A stretch of 64,000 bases of DNA from Rhodospirillales bacterium (GCA_028278135.1 JANQEW010000029.1:248001-312000), one strand, 5' to 3'. Positions 36,490-47,257 are shown, counted from the first letter of the stretch. Translations and numbers: made by a program. The notes: generated from the sequence alone by a model not told the origin.

Positions 36490-37326
36490 TCATCGACCCT
36501 TCAGCTGATGCAGGAGTTCAGCCGCTTGGTCTGCCGCATCAACTGCCATCATACCAACTGTATGGTAGCCGGCATCGACATGATGAATCTCACCAGTCAC
36601 TCCTGCACTGAGCTCTGATAACAGATATAAACCTGCTCCACCGACCTCTTCTATAGCAATATTCCGTTTCAAAGGCGCATTGAGTTCGTTCCAACGCAAG
36701 ATATAACGGAAATCACTAATGCCGGCCGCTGCCATAGTCTTGACAGGCCCAGCTGAAATAGCGTTGACACGGATTCCAGAAGCGCCAAGGTCTGTGGCAA
36801 GATAGCGTACACTGGCCTCCAGAGCAGCCTTGGCTACCCCCATAACATTATAATGGGGCATGACACGTTCAGCACCATAATATGTCAACGTCAGCAGTGC
36901 ACCGCCCCTGGTCATCAGGGGTTGCGCGCGCCGGCAAACGTCAGTAAAAGAATAGCAAGAAATTACCATAGTCTGAATGAAATTCTTGAGCGTGGTTTCA
37001 AGGTAACGACCCTTCAGCTCTTCCTTTCCAGAATAGGCAATAGCATGTACGACAAAGTCCAATCGTCCCCAGCGCTCTTCGAGAAGAGCAAAGACGGCAT
37101 CCATATCTGCGGGATGACCGACATCGCATGGTACAAGAAAATGGCTTCCAATGCTTTCTGCTAAAGGGCGTACCCGTTTTTCTAACGCTATCCCCTGATA
37201 GGTAAATGCCAGTTCCGCCCCCTGTGCACGCACAGCTTTAGCGATTCCCCACGCGATGGAACGATCATTAGCAACACCCATGATGAGGCCTTTCTTCTCA
37301 GCCATCAGAGGAGTACAATCTTTCAT
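36490..37326 (-). CDS. fabI: Enoyl-[acyl-carrier-protein] reductase (NADH)
   Basis: 278 aa from the ATG at 37326, six bases after GGAGA; a longer frame upstream is not needed. It is a divergent short-chain dehydrogenase: GLIMGVANDRSIAWGIA, HAIAYSGKEELKG, TLTYYGAERVMPHYNVMGVAK (the Y-x6-K catalytic pair) and NAISAGPVKTMAAAGI. It completes each fatty-acid elongation cycle. Intact. Confidence 0.97.
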   Translation of the reverse strand: MKDCTPLMAEKKGLIMGVANDRSIAWGIAKAVRAQGAELAFTYQGIALEKRVRPLAESIGSHFLVPCDVGHPADMDAVFALLEERWGRLDFVVHAIAYSGKEELKGRYLETTLKNFIQTMVISCYSFTDVCRRAQPLMTRGGALLTLTYYGAERVMPHYNVMGVAKAALEASVRYLATDLGASGIRVNAISAGPVKTMAAAGISDFRYILRWNELNAPLKRNIAIEEVGGAGLYLLSELSAGVTGEIHHVDAGYHTVGMMAVDAADQAAELLHQLKGR

Positions 37327-37803
37327 AAACATTCTCCGGTTAACATGCGACATAAGATAGCACGGAGACATGACACCTTGAAACTAGGTCATAGGCGCGA
37401 TGACAAGATGTCACAAAATACGAGACAGTAGCAAAAACCAAACGCAACATAGATTCGCAAATGAGAAGTGCCTCTTCTTTTCGCCAATCGTATCATCAAT
37501 ATATGCGTTATTTCTAGCGCGATTGTATCATCACATTGGCCACCTTCCCAGAAAGCGAATATCCTCATACCTTGTTATTACTGCTCCTGAGCGCAGTTTG
37601 GATAAACGCTCAAACTACGCCATCAGCATGGATATAAAGTTCAACCTTTCAGAAGGTCTTTTCTAATTAAATGAAATTTCTAATATATTTACAATAAGTA
37701 TTAATTAGCGATATATTGAGCGGATGATTCATCCAATCACCGGATAACTCTCAAGGACGTTCCATGCTCCCCTCCTGGGTGTGCGAAGTCGCTTGCTTGT
37801 CCT
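37327..37803. other. 477-bp spacer upstream of fabI
   Basis: No gene seen. AT-rich between 37660 and 37720. Contains the fabI promoter region by position, not identified. Confidence 0.55.
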
Positions 37804-38037
37804 TCAGTGCACGCTGAAGGGCTCCATGTCATGTTGGCGAATAGCGGCAAATGCAAGATCGCGACGTGGGGCCATACCCATTTCCACACCGTTGGCAGCA
37901 TGGATAGCCCATGCTTCTTCATCGTTAATTACCACGCGCTTGACAAAAGCCACGTCTTGCAAGCCCCAGCTTGCCAATTCCTGCAATGTCATAGTTCGCC
38001 TTTTCGGGGCAATACCTCTGTCTGACGTCTCGTTCAT
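37804..38037 (-). CDS. DUF1150 family protein
   Basis: 77 aa. It matches the small alphaproteobacterial DUF1150 family along its length: LQELASWGLQDVAFVKRV, EAWAIHAANGVEMGMAPRRD and LAFAAIRQHDMEPFSVH. These proteins are typically encoded next to an IbpA-type Hsp20, which is the case here, although the Hsp20 is broken. GAGG lies just before the ATG. Role unknown, presumably linked to protein homeostasis. Confidence 0.88.
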   Translation of the reverse strand: MNETSDRGIAPKRRTMTLQELASWGLQDVAFVKRVVINDEEAWAIHAANGVEMGMAPRRDLAFAAIRQHDMEPFSVH

Positions 38038-38100
38038 GGCCTCAACCTTCCCGTCTTGGGGTGTTACTGCTCTGCATGATTTGAGAGCGGAATCATTCCT

Positions 38101-38554
38101 CTACACAGTTAATCCGCGACATGTACTCATACTCATTACCACGGACCTTGACAGACCGTGAATTTTCACCGACCGTCTTGTTGGCTCGACCTGTGAACGC
38201 TCTAGGGCAATAGCCAGTAACCCATTGTGCAGAGACGCACCTTCTACGTTGGTCAAGAAATATCAAATAAAATAGTAATTTTTGTACTATGACATCATAA
38301 TACTTTATAAACTTATAATAAGTAGACTTAAAATATATTCCGTAAATATTTCTCAAACTTTTTTGAGAAAAAATTTGGGAATTTTCTCTTCCCACAAAGA
38401 AAACTTCTAATTCCATAGAAAATTGACGTTTGCCAAGCAGCTCTCTCTTCCATAGAGAAGAGCATTCTGCGTTCGCTATTCTGTCGAGGACACCCTCTTC
38501 GAAAGGATCAAAACCTTGGAACAAGGGACGGCGAAAGACTGCCATATGTGTCAT
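38101..38554 (-). pseudogene. Hsp20 (IbpA-type small heat-shock protein), frameshifted remnant
   Basis: The N-terminal frame starts at the ATG at 38554 (GGGAG upstream) with FRRPLFQGFDPFEEGVLDRI and ELLGKRQFSMELEVF, like alphaproteobacterial IbpA. The middle decays into an AT-rich, Tyr/Phe/Lys-rich stretch. The alpha-crystallin C-terminus survives in a different frame (38256-38101): VEGASLHNGLLAIALER, close to the family's NGLL-x-I-x-L-E-R. A single uninterrupted alpha-crystallin domain is therefore impossible. DUF1150, its usual partner, is intact immediately downstream. Confidence 0.82.
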
Positions 38555-39473
38555 AATATGTTCTCCCACTCAACAGCAGGTATAACATCTGGGCCCAGAC
38601 ACTGGGCCATTGAGATAGCCCGTCGTGATTCTGTCGCTCAGTAAGTCAGTAACCCCTCGCTCGCCTCACCAGTTTCCTCTTGCATTCCCTTTGCGTCAAG
38701 GCATGTGGTTGCAGCACAGAAAAGTCCTCCAATGCGGTTCTTTTCTAGAATCCCAAAGGATCATCCTGGTCAAGATGATAAAATAGGGGGCTTTTTGCGA
38801 GGAGTGGCACTGGATGGGAGATAGGATCACAAGTTTGCAGTTGAACCTCATGGTAAGAAATGGGCAAAGAAGAACACGCCCTGTTAATATAATGGCGGTG
38901 GCAACAACCGACAAGGCCGTTACAGCATGTCATATGTAGAAGATCGTGCGCTTGTTGTAACGTAACTAGTCGCATTTTACATTATCCCGTCCTGGACACC
39001 GTCCGTACGGTACAAATATGGTGTGTCTGGATCGCGGATATGTCTCACTTTATGTCTCACAAAAATGTTCAGCCCAGATGAATGAGAGAGAATAGGCCAG
39101 ATCTGATATTTTGATATGCGATGATTTTATGTGGTGAATGCTGCAGGGCATGTGGGTGTTGTCACTCATGCCAGAGCAATGCGTTTCGATCTCTTCAGAA
39201 ATGGGAACGATGAAGGCCGCTCCTCTCTTTCAGGTGCAGCAGCACGCCGCATCATCCCCGCTCTTGGGTTTTCACCAAGGTAGTGTTGTCCTATGTGTTG
39301 GAGAGGAGAGATGTTTGAAGAGAAAAGCGGGGGCTTTACGCTTTTCTCTATGGGGTATCGAGAGCGAAAAGAGTTTTTTATTGAAGATCATTCGAATCTT
39401 CAAATTGAAGATTGTACAAATGCGCATGACGACATAAGCGTGATTAGTGTGATTCCTATAAGGTTTAACATGT
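38555..39473. other. 0.9-kb gene-free spacer
   Basis: No supported gene. A minus-strand frame of 76 codons (38975-38745) starting MRLVTLQQAHDLLHMTCCNG is open but has no good ribosome site or known motif. Otherwise nothing recognisable. Confidence 0.55.
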
Positions 39474-40400
39474 ATGACACGAGCCTCAGGCAGCACAAAA
39501 TATCCCTGTCAAATTTTTCTAACCGTCACGAAAGGCTTTCCAGATTATGCGTTAATTGATTCCGGTCACAGACGCAGGTTGGAACGCTTTGGGTACATCA
39601 CGGTGAATAGACCAGAACCACAGGCAATGTGGTCGCCACATCAGAAAGCCAGCGTTTGGGAGGAGGCTGATGCTACCTTCGACAGTCATAAAGGGACACC
39701 AAAAGGTCACTGGCAGTTCAGACGTTCTCTCCCCGAGAATTGGTCTGTCTACATTGATGACATACCGGTAGCTTGCCGATTCAGCACATTCCCCCACATA
39801 GGATTGTTTCCAGAACAATATTACAATTGGAAATATATTAGCAAACTAGTGCACTCTTTAAAAAGATCAAATCCACGTATTCTTAACTTGTTTGGTTATA
39901 CTGGGGTAGCATCACTCTTTGCTGTGACTGCAGGTGCAACAGTAACACACGTCGATTCATCTCGTAAAGCGATCGCCTGGGGCCGTTTGAACCAATCCAT
40001 CGCCGGCCTGGAAGCAGCACCCATTCGCTGGATACTTGACGATGCGAGAAAATTCACTGCACGTGAGGTCCGGCGGCAGCAAAGGTACCACGGTGTACTT
40101 CTCGATCCGCCAAAGTTCGGTCGTGGTCCTAGGGGGGAAAGCTGGAATCTTCTTCAAGACTTACCTGCCCTCTTACAGAACTGTAAACATCTCCTCGAGA
40201 ATCAATGGGCTTTTCTGCTGCTCACTACTTATGCTATGCGCGCCTCTAGCTTATCCTTCGACTGCTTGGTCCGAGAAATACTCATGCCGCGGGGTGGACA
40301 TTTTGAGAGCGGGGAATTACTCCTGCAAGAGTCCGGTGCCGGACGTGTACTACCCACTTCTCTTTTTACACGCTGGAGGAGCGATGAGCTGCAGTTCTGA
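39474..40400 (+). CDS. Class I SAM-dependent methyltransferase, RlmI-like
   Basis: 308 aa. N-terminal PDYALIDSGHRRRLERFGYITVNRPEPQAMW is typical of this alphaproteobacterial family. The Rossmann core has ILNLFGYTGVASLFAVTAGATVTHVDSS for SAM binding and LLDPPKFGRGPRGE, the DPPKF motif of base methyltransferases acting on rRNA. The target is probably an rRNA base, not proved. AAGG precedes the ATG. It overlaps the next gene by 17 bases, so the two methyltransferase genes are translationally coupled. Confidence 0.85.
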   Translation: MTRASGSTKYPCQIFLTVTKGFPDYALIDSGHRRRLERFGYITVNRPEPQAMWSPHQKASVWEEADATFDSHKGTPKGHWQFRRSLPENWSVYIDDIPVACRFSTFPHIGLFPEQYYNWKYISKLVHSLKRSNPRILNLFGYTGVASLFAVTAGATVTHVDSSRKAIAWGRLNQSIAGLEAAPIRWILDDARKFTAREVRRQQRYHGVLLDPPKFGRGPRGESWNLLQDLPALLQNCKHLLENQWAFLLLTTYAMRASSLSFDCLVREILMPRGGHFESGELLLQESGAGRVLPTSLFTRWRSDELQF

Positions 40401-41202
40401 ATTCCTGCCCAGGGATTATATAGGAAGTGTACACAATAAAAAAATTAAGCTCATTCGTACACTCAACCGAAAAAAGACTCGTCAAGAAAGCGGTCTCTTT
40501 ATAGCAGAAGGTACGAGTATTGTTACAATGGGCATTAGTTGTGATTGGATTCCTCAATTTATCCTGATGAGTGCAAGGACAAAGAAAATAAGCCGAATCA
40601 GAACGGAGCTCATTCGATGGGCGAGAACACACCGCGTTGTGTGTTTACAACTCTCTGAATCAGTCTTTGAGAAAATCGCTACTCGTGAGAACCCGCAGGA
40701 TCTTCTTGCTGTTTTTGTCCAGCGCTGGTGTCGACCTCCCCAAATCATTACACAATCATGGATTGTTCTAGAAAACGTCAGAGATCCTGGAAATCTTGGC
40801 ACAATCATACGCACTGTCGATGCCACTGGCATCGGTGGGATCATTCTAGTTGGGAGCTGTTGCGACCCCTATACACGAGAAGCAGTACGGGCAAGCATGG
40901 GGTCTATTTTTCATGTGCCCCTTGTACGGATGGAAAGGACTGCCTTTTTGCAGTGGTGCCGCAGATGGCCAGGCGATGTGATCGGAACGCATTTGTCTGC
41001 ACGTGAAGATTTTAGACAGCGCTATAATGCGCCAGTACTACTTTTGATGGGTAGTGAAGGGTCCGGTCTCTCCCCAAATATGGTTGGAGCCTGTGCACAG
41101 CTGGTCAGAATTCCCATGGTGGAGCACATCGATTCCCTGAATCTTGCAATCGCCGCTGCTCTCATGATATATGAGCTAAGACGGGAAGTGTTATTCTTCT
41201 AG
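40384..41202 (+). CDS. TrmH/SpoU-family RNA 2'-O-methyltransferase
   Basis: 272 aa from the ATG at 40384 with GGAGGA directly upstream; the frame stays open 116 codons further upstream but that overlaps the preceding gene. It has an N-terminal substrate-binding domain (KIKLIRTLNRKKTRQESGLFIAEG) and the SPOUT knot motifs ENVRDPGNLGTIIRT, LMGSEGSGLSPNMV and RIPMVEHIDSLNLAIAAALMIYE. It methylates a ribose in rRNA or tRNA; which one is unknown. Confidence 0.92.
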   Translation: MSCSSEFLPRDYIGSVHNKKIKLIRTLNRKKTRQESGLFIAEGTSIVTMGISCDWIPQFILMSARTKKISRIRTELIRWARTHRVVCLQLSESVFEKIATRENPQDLLAVFVQRWCRPPQIITQSWIVLENVRDPGNLGTIIRTVDATGIGGIILVGSCCDPYTREAVRASMGSIFHVPLVRMERTAFLQWCRRWPGDVIGTHLSAREDFRQRYNAPVLLLMGSEGSGLSPNMVGACAQLVRIPMVEHIDSLNLAIAAALMIYELRREVLFF

Positions 41203-41279
41203 AAAGTCATGTGTCCCGACAGTCTTCTGTCCAAGACAGAATACTTGATAGATAGTAAAAAATTAGAAGGGTTATTGCT

Positions 41280-41846
41280 ATAGCACGCTATGTCTTTCTA
41301 GACCGTGACGGCACTCTCAACGTTGACACTCATTATCTCTGTCATCCGGATCAGGTGGTACTTTTACCGGGTGTAGTGCAAGGCTTACATCACTTGCAAG
41401 CAATGGGTTTTGGCTTGATTGTACTGACAAACCAGTCAGGAGTGGCCCGCGGTTATTTTAACGAGACCCAGGTGACCGCCGTGCATGCTCGTCTGCGTGC
41501 CAGGCTGATGGCTGAAGGCGTGAGACTGGATGACTTTTATTTCTGCCCGCATGGTCCTGACGATCACTGTCCCTGTCGTAAGCCACGACAAGGTTTGCTC
41601 AATCAGGCACGCCGTGATCACAACTTTGATTCTGGAGAGGCTTATATGGTTGGAGACAAAGAATCTGATATTGCTATGGGCAAAATGGCTGGGATGAGGA
41701 CCTTTCTGGTGCGTACTGATTCTCTGACAGATCCTACTTCTCCTCAAAGAATCTTTGGTATGGCGAATCTTGTCAGGCCAGATTTCGTTGTCAAGACTCT
41801 GGTTGAAGCTGCTCTTCTGATAGAGAGTCATTTAGAGAGTCATTAG
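41280..41846 (+). CDS. gmhB: D-glycero-D-manno-heptose-1,7-bisphosphate 7-phosphatase, non-canonical start
   Basis: 188 aa if started at ATA (41280). The catalytic DxDGT motif (D8, D10 in ARYVFLDRDGTLN) lies upstream of the first ATG/GTG/TTG in frame, so the true start must be an ATA at 41280 or ATT at 41274. AGAAGGG is eight bases before the ATA and fits it. The rest is intact: LTNQSGVARGYF, the zinc loop CPHGPDDHCPCRKP and GDKESDIAMG. It removes the 7-phosphate in ADP-heptose synthesis for LPS core. The C-terminal ESHLESH comes from a 12-bp tandem duplication. Confidence 0.9.
   Translation: MARYVFLDRDGTLNVDTHYLCHPDQVVLLPGVVQGLHHLQAMGFGLIVLTNQSGVARGYFNETQVTAVHARLRARLMAEGVRLDDFYFCPHGPDDHCPCRKPRQGLLNQARRDHNFDSGEAYMVGDKESDIAMGKMAGMRTFLVRTDSLTDPTSPQRIFGMANLVRPDFVVKTLVEAALLIESHLESH
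41821..41844. repeat. 12-bp in-frame tandem duplication at the gmhB 3' end
   Basis: TAGAGAGTCATT occurs twice in succession (41821-41832, 41833-41844), two bases before the end of the stop codon; it adds four residues. Confidence 0.88.
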
Positions 41847-41903
41847 CAGTGTGTCTAGCAGTTTTTCATAAAAATTGGAAGAACTGTACAAGGATCTCTG
41901 GAC

Positions 41904-43058
41904 ATGCCGGTGGTTCGTGCTCAGGAGGAGTCTCCTATTGATCTTGTGGGACTATTACCAGCTGACCTTGTTGTTCTCACAACCAGTCTAGATGCAGAGC
42001 CCTTCCGTGCTAACCAGCTCTGGCACTGGATTTATCATCGCGGTGTGACAGATTTTTCGACCATGACTAATCTCCCCGAGACTTTCCGCAAAAAGTTGAG
42101 TGAGCGGTGTGTTGTGGGGCGTCCGCAAATCAGTCAAACAATCACAGCAGCATCAGACTTTACCCATAAATGGCTGATGCGTTTTCCTGACGGAAAAGAA
42201 GTAGAGACGGTTTATATCCCAAAGGACAATAGAGGCACACTTTGTCTTTCCAGTCAGATCGGTTGCACACTCGCGTGTCGTTTTTGTTATACAGGTACAC
42301 AAAAATTGACGCGCAATCTCAGCGCTGCGGAGATCGTGGGACAAGTACTAAAAGTCAATGATGTATACAACTGTTGGAAACATTCATGCTGCAAAAAAAT
42401 ACTTTCGAATGTGGTCATGATGGGGATGGGTGAGCCATTATTGAATTACAACAATGTGATCACAGCCTTAAAGATTCTTACGAATATCAAAGGCCTTGCC
42501 GTGTCACAGAGGCGTGTCACTGTGTCAACAGCAGGGGTCGTCCCTATGATTCAGCTTTTAGGAAAAGAAATTTCATGTAATCTTTCTATAAGTTTACACG
42601 CCGCAACAGATGCAGTGCGCGATGTCCTCATGCCTATCAACAAACGATACCCCCTGGCTGCACTCATGGCCGCCTGTAGAGGCTACCAGGCAGTCAGAAA
42701 CGCCCATCGTATCACATTTGAATATATTATGCTTCGGGGAATCAATGACAGTGAAGCGGATGCTCGCGCTATAGTACGATTAGTCAACGGTCTACACTGC
42801 AAATTCAATCTTATTCCCTTTAACCAATGGCCAGGGGCACCCTACGCTTGCTCCACTGCAGATGCTACCTATCGTTTTGCCACCATTCTACGAGATTCTG
42901 GTTATGCAGCGCCCATACGCGCCGCTCGTGGTCGGGACATTCATGCAGCTTGTGGTCAGCTATGTTCAGCTTTTTTCTCTGGATCTGGAGGATCTGAAAG
43001 TGAAAGAGAGTGGACTGTTCCCAACGTCCCGGTCTCTACGGGCTTATACATCCAATAA
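41904..43058 (+). CDS. rlmN: Dual-specificity 23S rRNA A2503 / tRNA A37 C2-methyltransferase
   Basis: 384 aa with AAGGA upstream. Radical-SAM enzyme: the [4Fe-4S] motif C-x3-C-x2-C is in [16 protein letters not shown], preceded by [18 protein letters not shown]. The [14 protein letters not shown] and [21 protein letters not shown] segments are family hallmarks, and the methyl-carrying Cys region is [14 protein letters not shown]. It ends inside the convergent sucB gene (15-base overlap). Fully intact. Confidence 0.97.
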   Translation: MPVVRAQEESPIDLVGLLPADLVVLTTSLDAEPFRANQLWHWIYHRGVTDFSTMTNLPETFRKKLSERCVVGRPQISQTITAASDFTHKWLMRFPDGKEVETVYIPKDNRGTLCLSSQIGCTLACRFCYTGTQKLTRNLSAAEIVGQVLKVNDVYNCWKHSCCKKILSNVVMMGMGEPLLNYNNVITALKILTNIKGLAVSQRRVTVSTAGVVPMIQLLGKEISCNLSISLHAATDAVRDVLMPINKRYPLAALMAACRGYQAVRNAHRITFEYIMLRGINDSEADARAIVRLVNGLHCKFNLIPFNQWPGAPYACSTADATYRFATILRDSGYAAPIRAARGRDIHAACGQLCSAFFSGSGGSESEREWTVPNVPVSTGLYIQ

Positions 43059-44297
43059 TAACCGTATAGGATCTTCTATGCACTCTTTAACGCGCACTAG
43101 AAAGGAGACCGCTTCACGGCCGTCTATGATTCGATGATCATAAGAGAGTGCAACATACATCATTTGCCGTGTTTGAATCAAGCCATCTGCTCCCACAACA
43201 GGTCTCAGTTGAATTTTATGCATGCCGAGAATTCCAGATTGTGGGACATTGAGAATCGGCGTGCTCATCAGAGAGCCGTAAATTCCCCCGTTCGTGATCG
43301 TAAATGTACCATCTCTCAAATCTGCTACTGATAATTGACCATTCCGGGCACGGAGAACGAGATCAGCAACTTCTGTTTCAATCGCGGCAAAGCACTTCAG
43401 ATCGGCATCTCGTACGACAGGAACCACTAACCCTTGTGACGTGCTCACGGCTATACCGATGTGACAGTAGTCTTTATAAAGAATCTCATCCCCATCAATT
43501 TCAGCATTCACAGCAGGGAATGCTTTCAGAGCAGCGACACAGGCTTGAGTGAAGAACGTCATGAATCCGAGACGAGTCTTGTATTTCTTCTCAAATGCCT
43601 CACGGTGACGCTGACGGAGCGATATGATGTCTGTCATATCCACTTCGTTGAATGTTGTGAGCATTGCCGCAGTATTCTGAGCATCCTTCAGACGTGTCGC
43701 GATACGCTGGCGTAATCTACTCATGCGAACGCGCCTTTCAGCACGGTTTGCGCCACGCGTGTCAGGATGACTCTTCTGAGGAGGCGATTGAGGAGGCGAT
43801 TCTGCGGAGATCGGGGCCAGACTGTCGGCACTACTGTCGGCACTCTGGAAATTTATAACATCCTCTTTTGTCAGTCTTCCGCCTCTCCCTGTTGCTGGGA
43901 TAAGAGACGGGGTCAGAGTCTGTTCTGCTACGATGCGTCTGACAGCCGGAGAGAGACTGTCCTCTTTTAAAGAATTTTCCTCTTTTAAAGAATTTAAAGA
44001 AGAAGTTTTTTTATAACTGTTGGGAAAAGTAGTCAAATAATCATTTGATTGTATAGTATCTATTTCAGCAATTAAACCAAGTATGCTTCCAACAGTCACC
44101 GTGTCACCAGTCACCACAACACATTTTTCTAAGACACCTGTGGCAGGTGCAGGAACTTCAATCGTTATCTTATCTGTTTCCAGCTCCACAAGGGGTTCAT
44201 CGATGCTAACGCTTTCACCAATTTTTTTAAACCATCGCGTTACGGTTGCCTCTATAATAGACTCACCCAGGGGGGGGACCTTGACTTCGGTGGACAT
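43044..44297 (-). CDS. sucB: 2-oxoglutarate dehydrogenase E2 (dihydrolipoyl succinyltransferase)
   Basis: 417 aa from the ATG at 44297 (AGAGG upstream). It has a lipoyl domain with the modified Lys in [16 protein letters not shown], a subunit-binding domain ([32 protein letters not shown]) and a catalytic domain ending [15 protein letters not shown] with the active-site His and Asp. The interdomain linkers contain three in-frame tandem duplications ([28 protein letters not shown]). It transfers succinyl to CoA. lpd, which often follows, is not here; rlmN converges instead. Confidence 0.97.
   Translation of the reverse strand: MSTEVKVPPLGESIIEATVTRWFKKIGESVSIDEPLVELETDKITIEVPAPATGVLEKCVVVTGDTVTVGSILGLIAEIDTIQSNDYLTTFPNSYKKTSSLNSLKEENSLKEDSLSPAVRRIVAEQTLTPSLIPATGRGGRLTKEDVINFQSADSSADSLAPISAESPPQSPPQKSHPDTRGANRAERRVRMSRLRQRIATRLKDAQNTAAMLTTFNEVDMTDIISLRQRHREAFEKKYKTRLGFMTFFTQACVAALKAFPAVNAEIDGDEILYKDYCHIGIAVSTSQGLVVPVVRDADLKCFAAIETEVADLVLRARNGQLSVADLRDGTFTITNGGIYGSLMSTPILNVPQSGILGMHKIQLRPVVGADGLIQTRQMMYVALSYDHRIIDGREAVSFLVRVKECIEDPIRLLLDV
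43777..43800. repeat. 12-bp in-frame tandem duplication in a sucB linker
   Basis: TGAGGAGGCGAT occurs twice in a row and encodes SPPQSPPQ on the minus strand, in the linker before the catalytic domain. Confidence 0.88.
43821..43844. repeat. 12-bp in-frame tandem duplication in a sucB linker
   Basis: ACTGTCGGCACT occurs twice in a row and encodes SADSSADS, 20 bases from the SPPQ duplication. Confidence 0.88.
43960..43995. repeat. 18-bp in-frame tandem duplication in the sucB lipoyl linker
   Basis: TCCTCTTTTAAAGAATTT is repeated exactly (43960-43977, 43978-43995) and encodes two NSLKEE/D units between the lipoyl and subunit-binding domains. Confidence 0.9.
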
Positions 44298-44329
44298 GGT
44301 CACCTCTAAGATCTCAGTGAGACCGTAGA

Positions 44330-47215
44330 TCAGATCGGGATTCGCATCGTTACCGACTCTGTCTGTCGCTGAAACGGTTGAACAAGTGCTCCTGCATCCC
44401 AGCGCAAGGCCTGATCAATCAATAATGCTTGCTCCTCCAGATGGCGACGCAGTAGGCCAGTGGCTGGAGACGCAGATGCCTTACGGCCAACGTAAATCGG
44501 CCATCGCTGCGAATATCCTAGCTCATCAAGTAAGTACTGTAGACGGCGGTCGACATGAACGAATGCCCCTTGATTAGCTGGTTCCTCCTGGCACCACACC
44601 AGTTCAGCACAAGGATACATAGCAAGCTGTGCCTTGAGGCTTACTTTAGGCCAGGGATACAACTGTTCCACGCGAATAATCGCTACATCCTCCAAACAGA
44701 GTTCCAGCGATCGTTGGACGAGGTCATAATATACTTTGCCGCTGCATAACACAACACGACGCACTCGCTTATGGGGCACGCGCGCCGTTGTGTCCTGCAA
44801 CACCCGATGAAATCGGGATGCGGGACCAAATTCTTTTAGTAGTGAAATACATGATTTATGTCGTAAAAGGGATTTTGGTGTAAACACAATAAGCGGTTTG
44901 CGAAAATTTCTTCTGACTTGTCGTCGCAAAAGATGAAAAAAGTTAGCCGGTGTTGTCGGAAGACAGATCTGAATATTTTCATCTGCTGTGAGTTGTAAAT
45001 AACGTTCCGGCCTACCAGAAGAGTGCTCTGGCCCTTGCCCTTCAAAACCATGTGGCAAGAAGATTGTTAGACCTGACAGACGTAACCACTTCGACTCACC
45101 TGAAGTAATGAACTGATCAAAAATCACTTGCGCGCCATTTGCGAAATCACCAAACTGTGCTTCCCAGATGACTAAGGCCGTTGGCATCGCAAGAGAATAA
45201 CCATATTCAAAGCCTAACACTGATTCCTCGGATAAAGGACTATCAACCACCTCAAAAAGAGATTGTCCGTCACGGATGTGATTAAGAGGTATATAAACGG
45301 ATTCGTTGTCTTGATCTACCAAGACGGCGTGGCGTTGTGAAAACGTCCCACGCCCACTGTCCTGCCCAGAGAGACGCACCGGTGTGCCTTCGACTAAAAG
45401 AGTCCCAAACGCCAGCGCTTCTGCGGTTGCCCAGTCAATATCCTGGCCTGTCTTGAACATGTCCTGTTTATTTTCTAGTTGTCGTAAAATTTTAGCATGA
45501 ATTTTTAAACTATCTGGTGTTCTAGAGAGAGCGCCCCCTACTTCTCTGAGCAGAGCCATGGACACCTCTGTGGATTCCTGGCGCAATTCTTCCTCACCAG
45601 TTGCGGGCACAAGACCACTCCAGATACCTTCTAACCAATCTGCTTTGTTAGGTTTATAGCTCTCTGAACCTTCGTACTCTTCTTTTAAGCGATTTCTACA
45701 CTGTATAGCAATAGTATCAACTTCGTTAGTACTTATGATTTTATCTTGTATTAAAATATGAGAATATATTCCTTTAGTTGTAGGATGAGTGGCAATACGT
45801 CCGTACATGATTGGTTGTGTAAAGCCAGGTTCATCCGTTTCATTATGACCATGACGGCGGTAACAGAGCATGTCAACGACCACATCTGCCATGAACTGCT
45901 GTCGAAATTCTGTCGCTATGCGAGCAACATGTACGACTGCTTCTGGATCGTCACCATTAACATGGAAGATCGGGGCCTGAACGCCCTTCGCCACATCTGA
46001 CGGATAAGTACTCGAACGACTGTGCTGTGGCAGTGTGGTAAAGCCAATTTGGTTGTTGATAATCACATGAATCGTCCCGCCACTGCAGTATCCTTTCAAT
46101 TGAGACAGACCAAAACATTCAGCGACCATGCCCTGACCAGCGAAAGCAGCGTCGCCATGCAAGATGACTCCCATGACTTCGTCACGCGCAACCATACCGC
46201 CGCGCAGTGCCTGATTAGCCCGCACTTTGCCTAACACCACTGGATCAGCAGATTCGAGGTGTGAGGGATTAGCAATCAATGAGACGTGCATCATCCCATT
46301 GTCAAACACGCGATCAGTAGACGTACCTAAATGGTACTTCACATCACCTGCGCCCTGCACATCTTCCGGATGAGCTGGGTTACCCTGAAACTCAGAGAAG
46401 ATGGCGCGATAGGGCTTCTTTAACACATGAGCCAGCACGTTCAGCCGACCGCGGTGAGCCATACTGAATACGATATTATTAAGGCCGAGCTGGCTGCCAC
46501 GTTCGAGAATCTGTTCCAGCAACGGAATGAGCGATTCCCCACCCTCCAGGCCGAAACGCTTGGTCCCGAGATATTTAGTATGCAAGAATCTTTCAAACTC
46601 TTCAGCCTCAGTCAGTTGTTCAAGAATAGCGCACCTGTCTGCGGTAGAAAATTCTGTCCGATTACGGACACTCTCGATACGTCTTTGAATCCACGCTTTC
46701 TGTTCTGGATCCTGTATATGCATAAACTCGACGCCAACATGACCACAATAAGTCGTCTGCACGGCATCAAGAATCTGCTGTAGAGTAGCCGTTTCCATCC
46801 CAAGCACATGGTCGATGAATATTTCTCGATGGAGATCGCTTTCCGTGAAACCATACTCATGGTAGTCAAGTTCTGGATGATAGCGCTCTCCATGGAGGCC
46901 CAGAGGATCTAGGCTCGCAATCAGATGTCCTCGGACACGATAAACCCTAATCATCATTAAGGCACGAATGGAATCGAGAGTATGCCTGTTTGCTATAGCT
47001 GTTCTGTGCACCACACTCTGTTGCCGGACGACGTCTGCCTTCACATCCGGATCAGCCCCATCAGCCAAGACGGCTAAGTCTCGATCCTCTAAGAAATCGA
47101 AAAACTGCACCCAACTCTGATCAACAGCGGCTCTGTCCAGGAGATATCTGCGATACAGTGCCGCGATAAATGCCGCGTTAGGTCCGAAGAGAAACGTTTC
47201 GACGCTGCGCCCCAT
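44330..47215 (-). CDS. sucA: 2-oxoglutarate dehydrogenase E1 component
   Basis: 961 aa, typical length. The N-terminal segment [20 protein letters not shown] is the E1 lead that docks on E2. The thiamine-diphosphate core shows [40 protein letters not shown] and [15 protein letters not shown]. It continues with [35 protein letters not shown] and [23 protein letters not shown]. It decarboxylates 2-oxoglutarate and passes succinyl to SucB, 32 bases downstream. Separated from sucD by a 153-base spacer dense in CTAG. Confidence 0.98.
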   Translation of the reverse strand: MGRSVETFLFGPNAAFIAALYRRYLLDRAAVDQSWVQFFDFLEDRDLAVLADGADPDVKADVVRQQSVVHRTAIANRHTLDSIRALMMIRVYRVRGHLIASLDPLGLHGERYHPELDYHEYGFTESDLHREIFIDHVLGMETATLQQILDAVQTTYCGHVGVEFMHIQDPEQKAWIQRRIESVRNRTEFSTADRCAILEQLTEAEEFERFLHTKYLGTKRFGLEGGESLIPLLEQILERGSQLGLNNIVFSMAHRGRLNVLAHVLKKPYRAIFSEFQGNPAHPEDVQGAGDVKYHLGTSTDRVFDNGMMHVSLIANPSHLESADPVVLGKVRANQALRGGMVARDEVMGVILHGDAAFAGQGMVAECFGLSQLKGYCSGGTIHVIINNQIGFTTLPQHSRSSTYPSDVAKGVQAPIFHVNGDDPEAVVHVARIATEFRQQFMADVVVDMLCYRRHGHNETDEPGFTQPIMYGRIATHPTTKGIYSHILIQDKIISTNEVDTIAIQCRNRLKEEYEGSESYKPNKADWLEGIWSGLVPATGEEELRQESTEVSMALLREVGGALSRTPDSLKIHAKILRQLENKQDMFKTGQDIDWATAEALAFGTLLVEGTPVRLSGQDSGRGTFSQRHAVLVDQDNESVYIPLNHIRDGQSLFEVVDSPLSEESVLGFEYGYSLAMPTALVIWEAQFGDFANGAQVIFDQFITSGESKWLRLSGLTIFLPHGFEGQGPEHSSGRPERYLQLTADENIQICLPTTPANFFHLLRRQVRRNFRKPLIVFTPKSLLRHKSCISLLKEFGPASRFHRVLQDTTARVPHKRVRRVVLCSGKVYYDLVQRSLELCLEDVAIIRVEQLYPWPKVSLKAQLAMYPCAELVWCQEEPANQGAFVHVDRRLQYLLDELGYSQRWPIYVGRKASASPATGLLRRHLEEQALLIDQALRWDAGALVQPFQRQTESVTMRIPI

Positions 47216-47257
47216 CTATTATGGTCGGTACGGTTTACACCGCATCGCCTTCCTCAT

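Noticed and set aside
38745-38975. 76-codon minus-strand open frame with several Cys and His
   Set aside because: No ribosome site at a sensible distance, no recognisable motif and no operon context; could be chance.
39138-39437. 99-codon plus-strand open frame before the methyltransferase gene
   Set aside because: No ribosome site, unusual composition and no family resemblance.
40036-40383. Upstream extension of the TrmH-family gene
   Set aside because: It lies entirely inside the preceding methyltransferase gene in another frame; GGAGGA marks the ATG at 40384.
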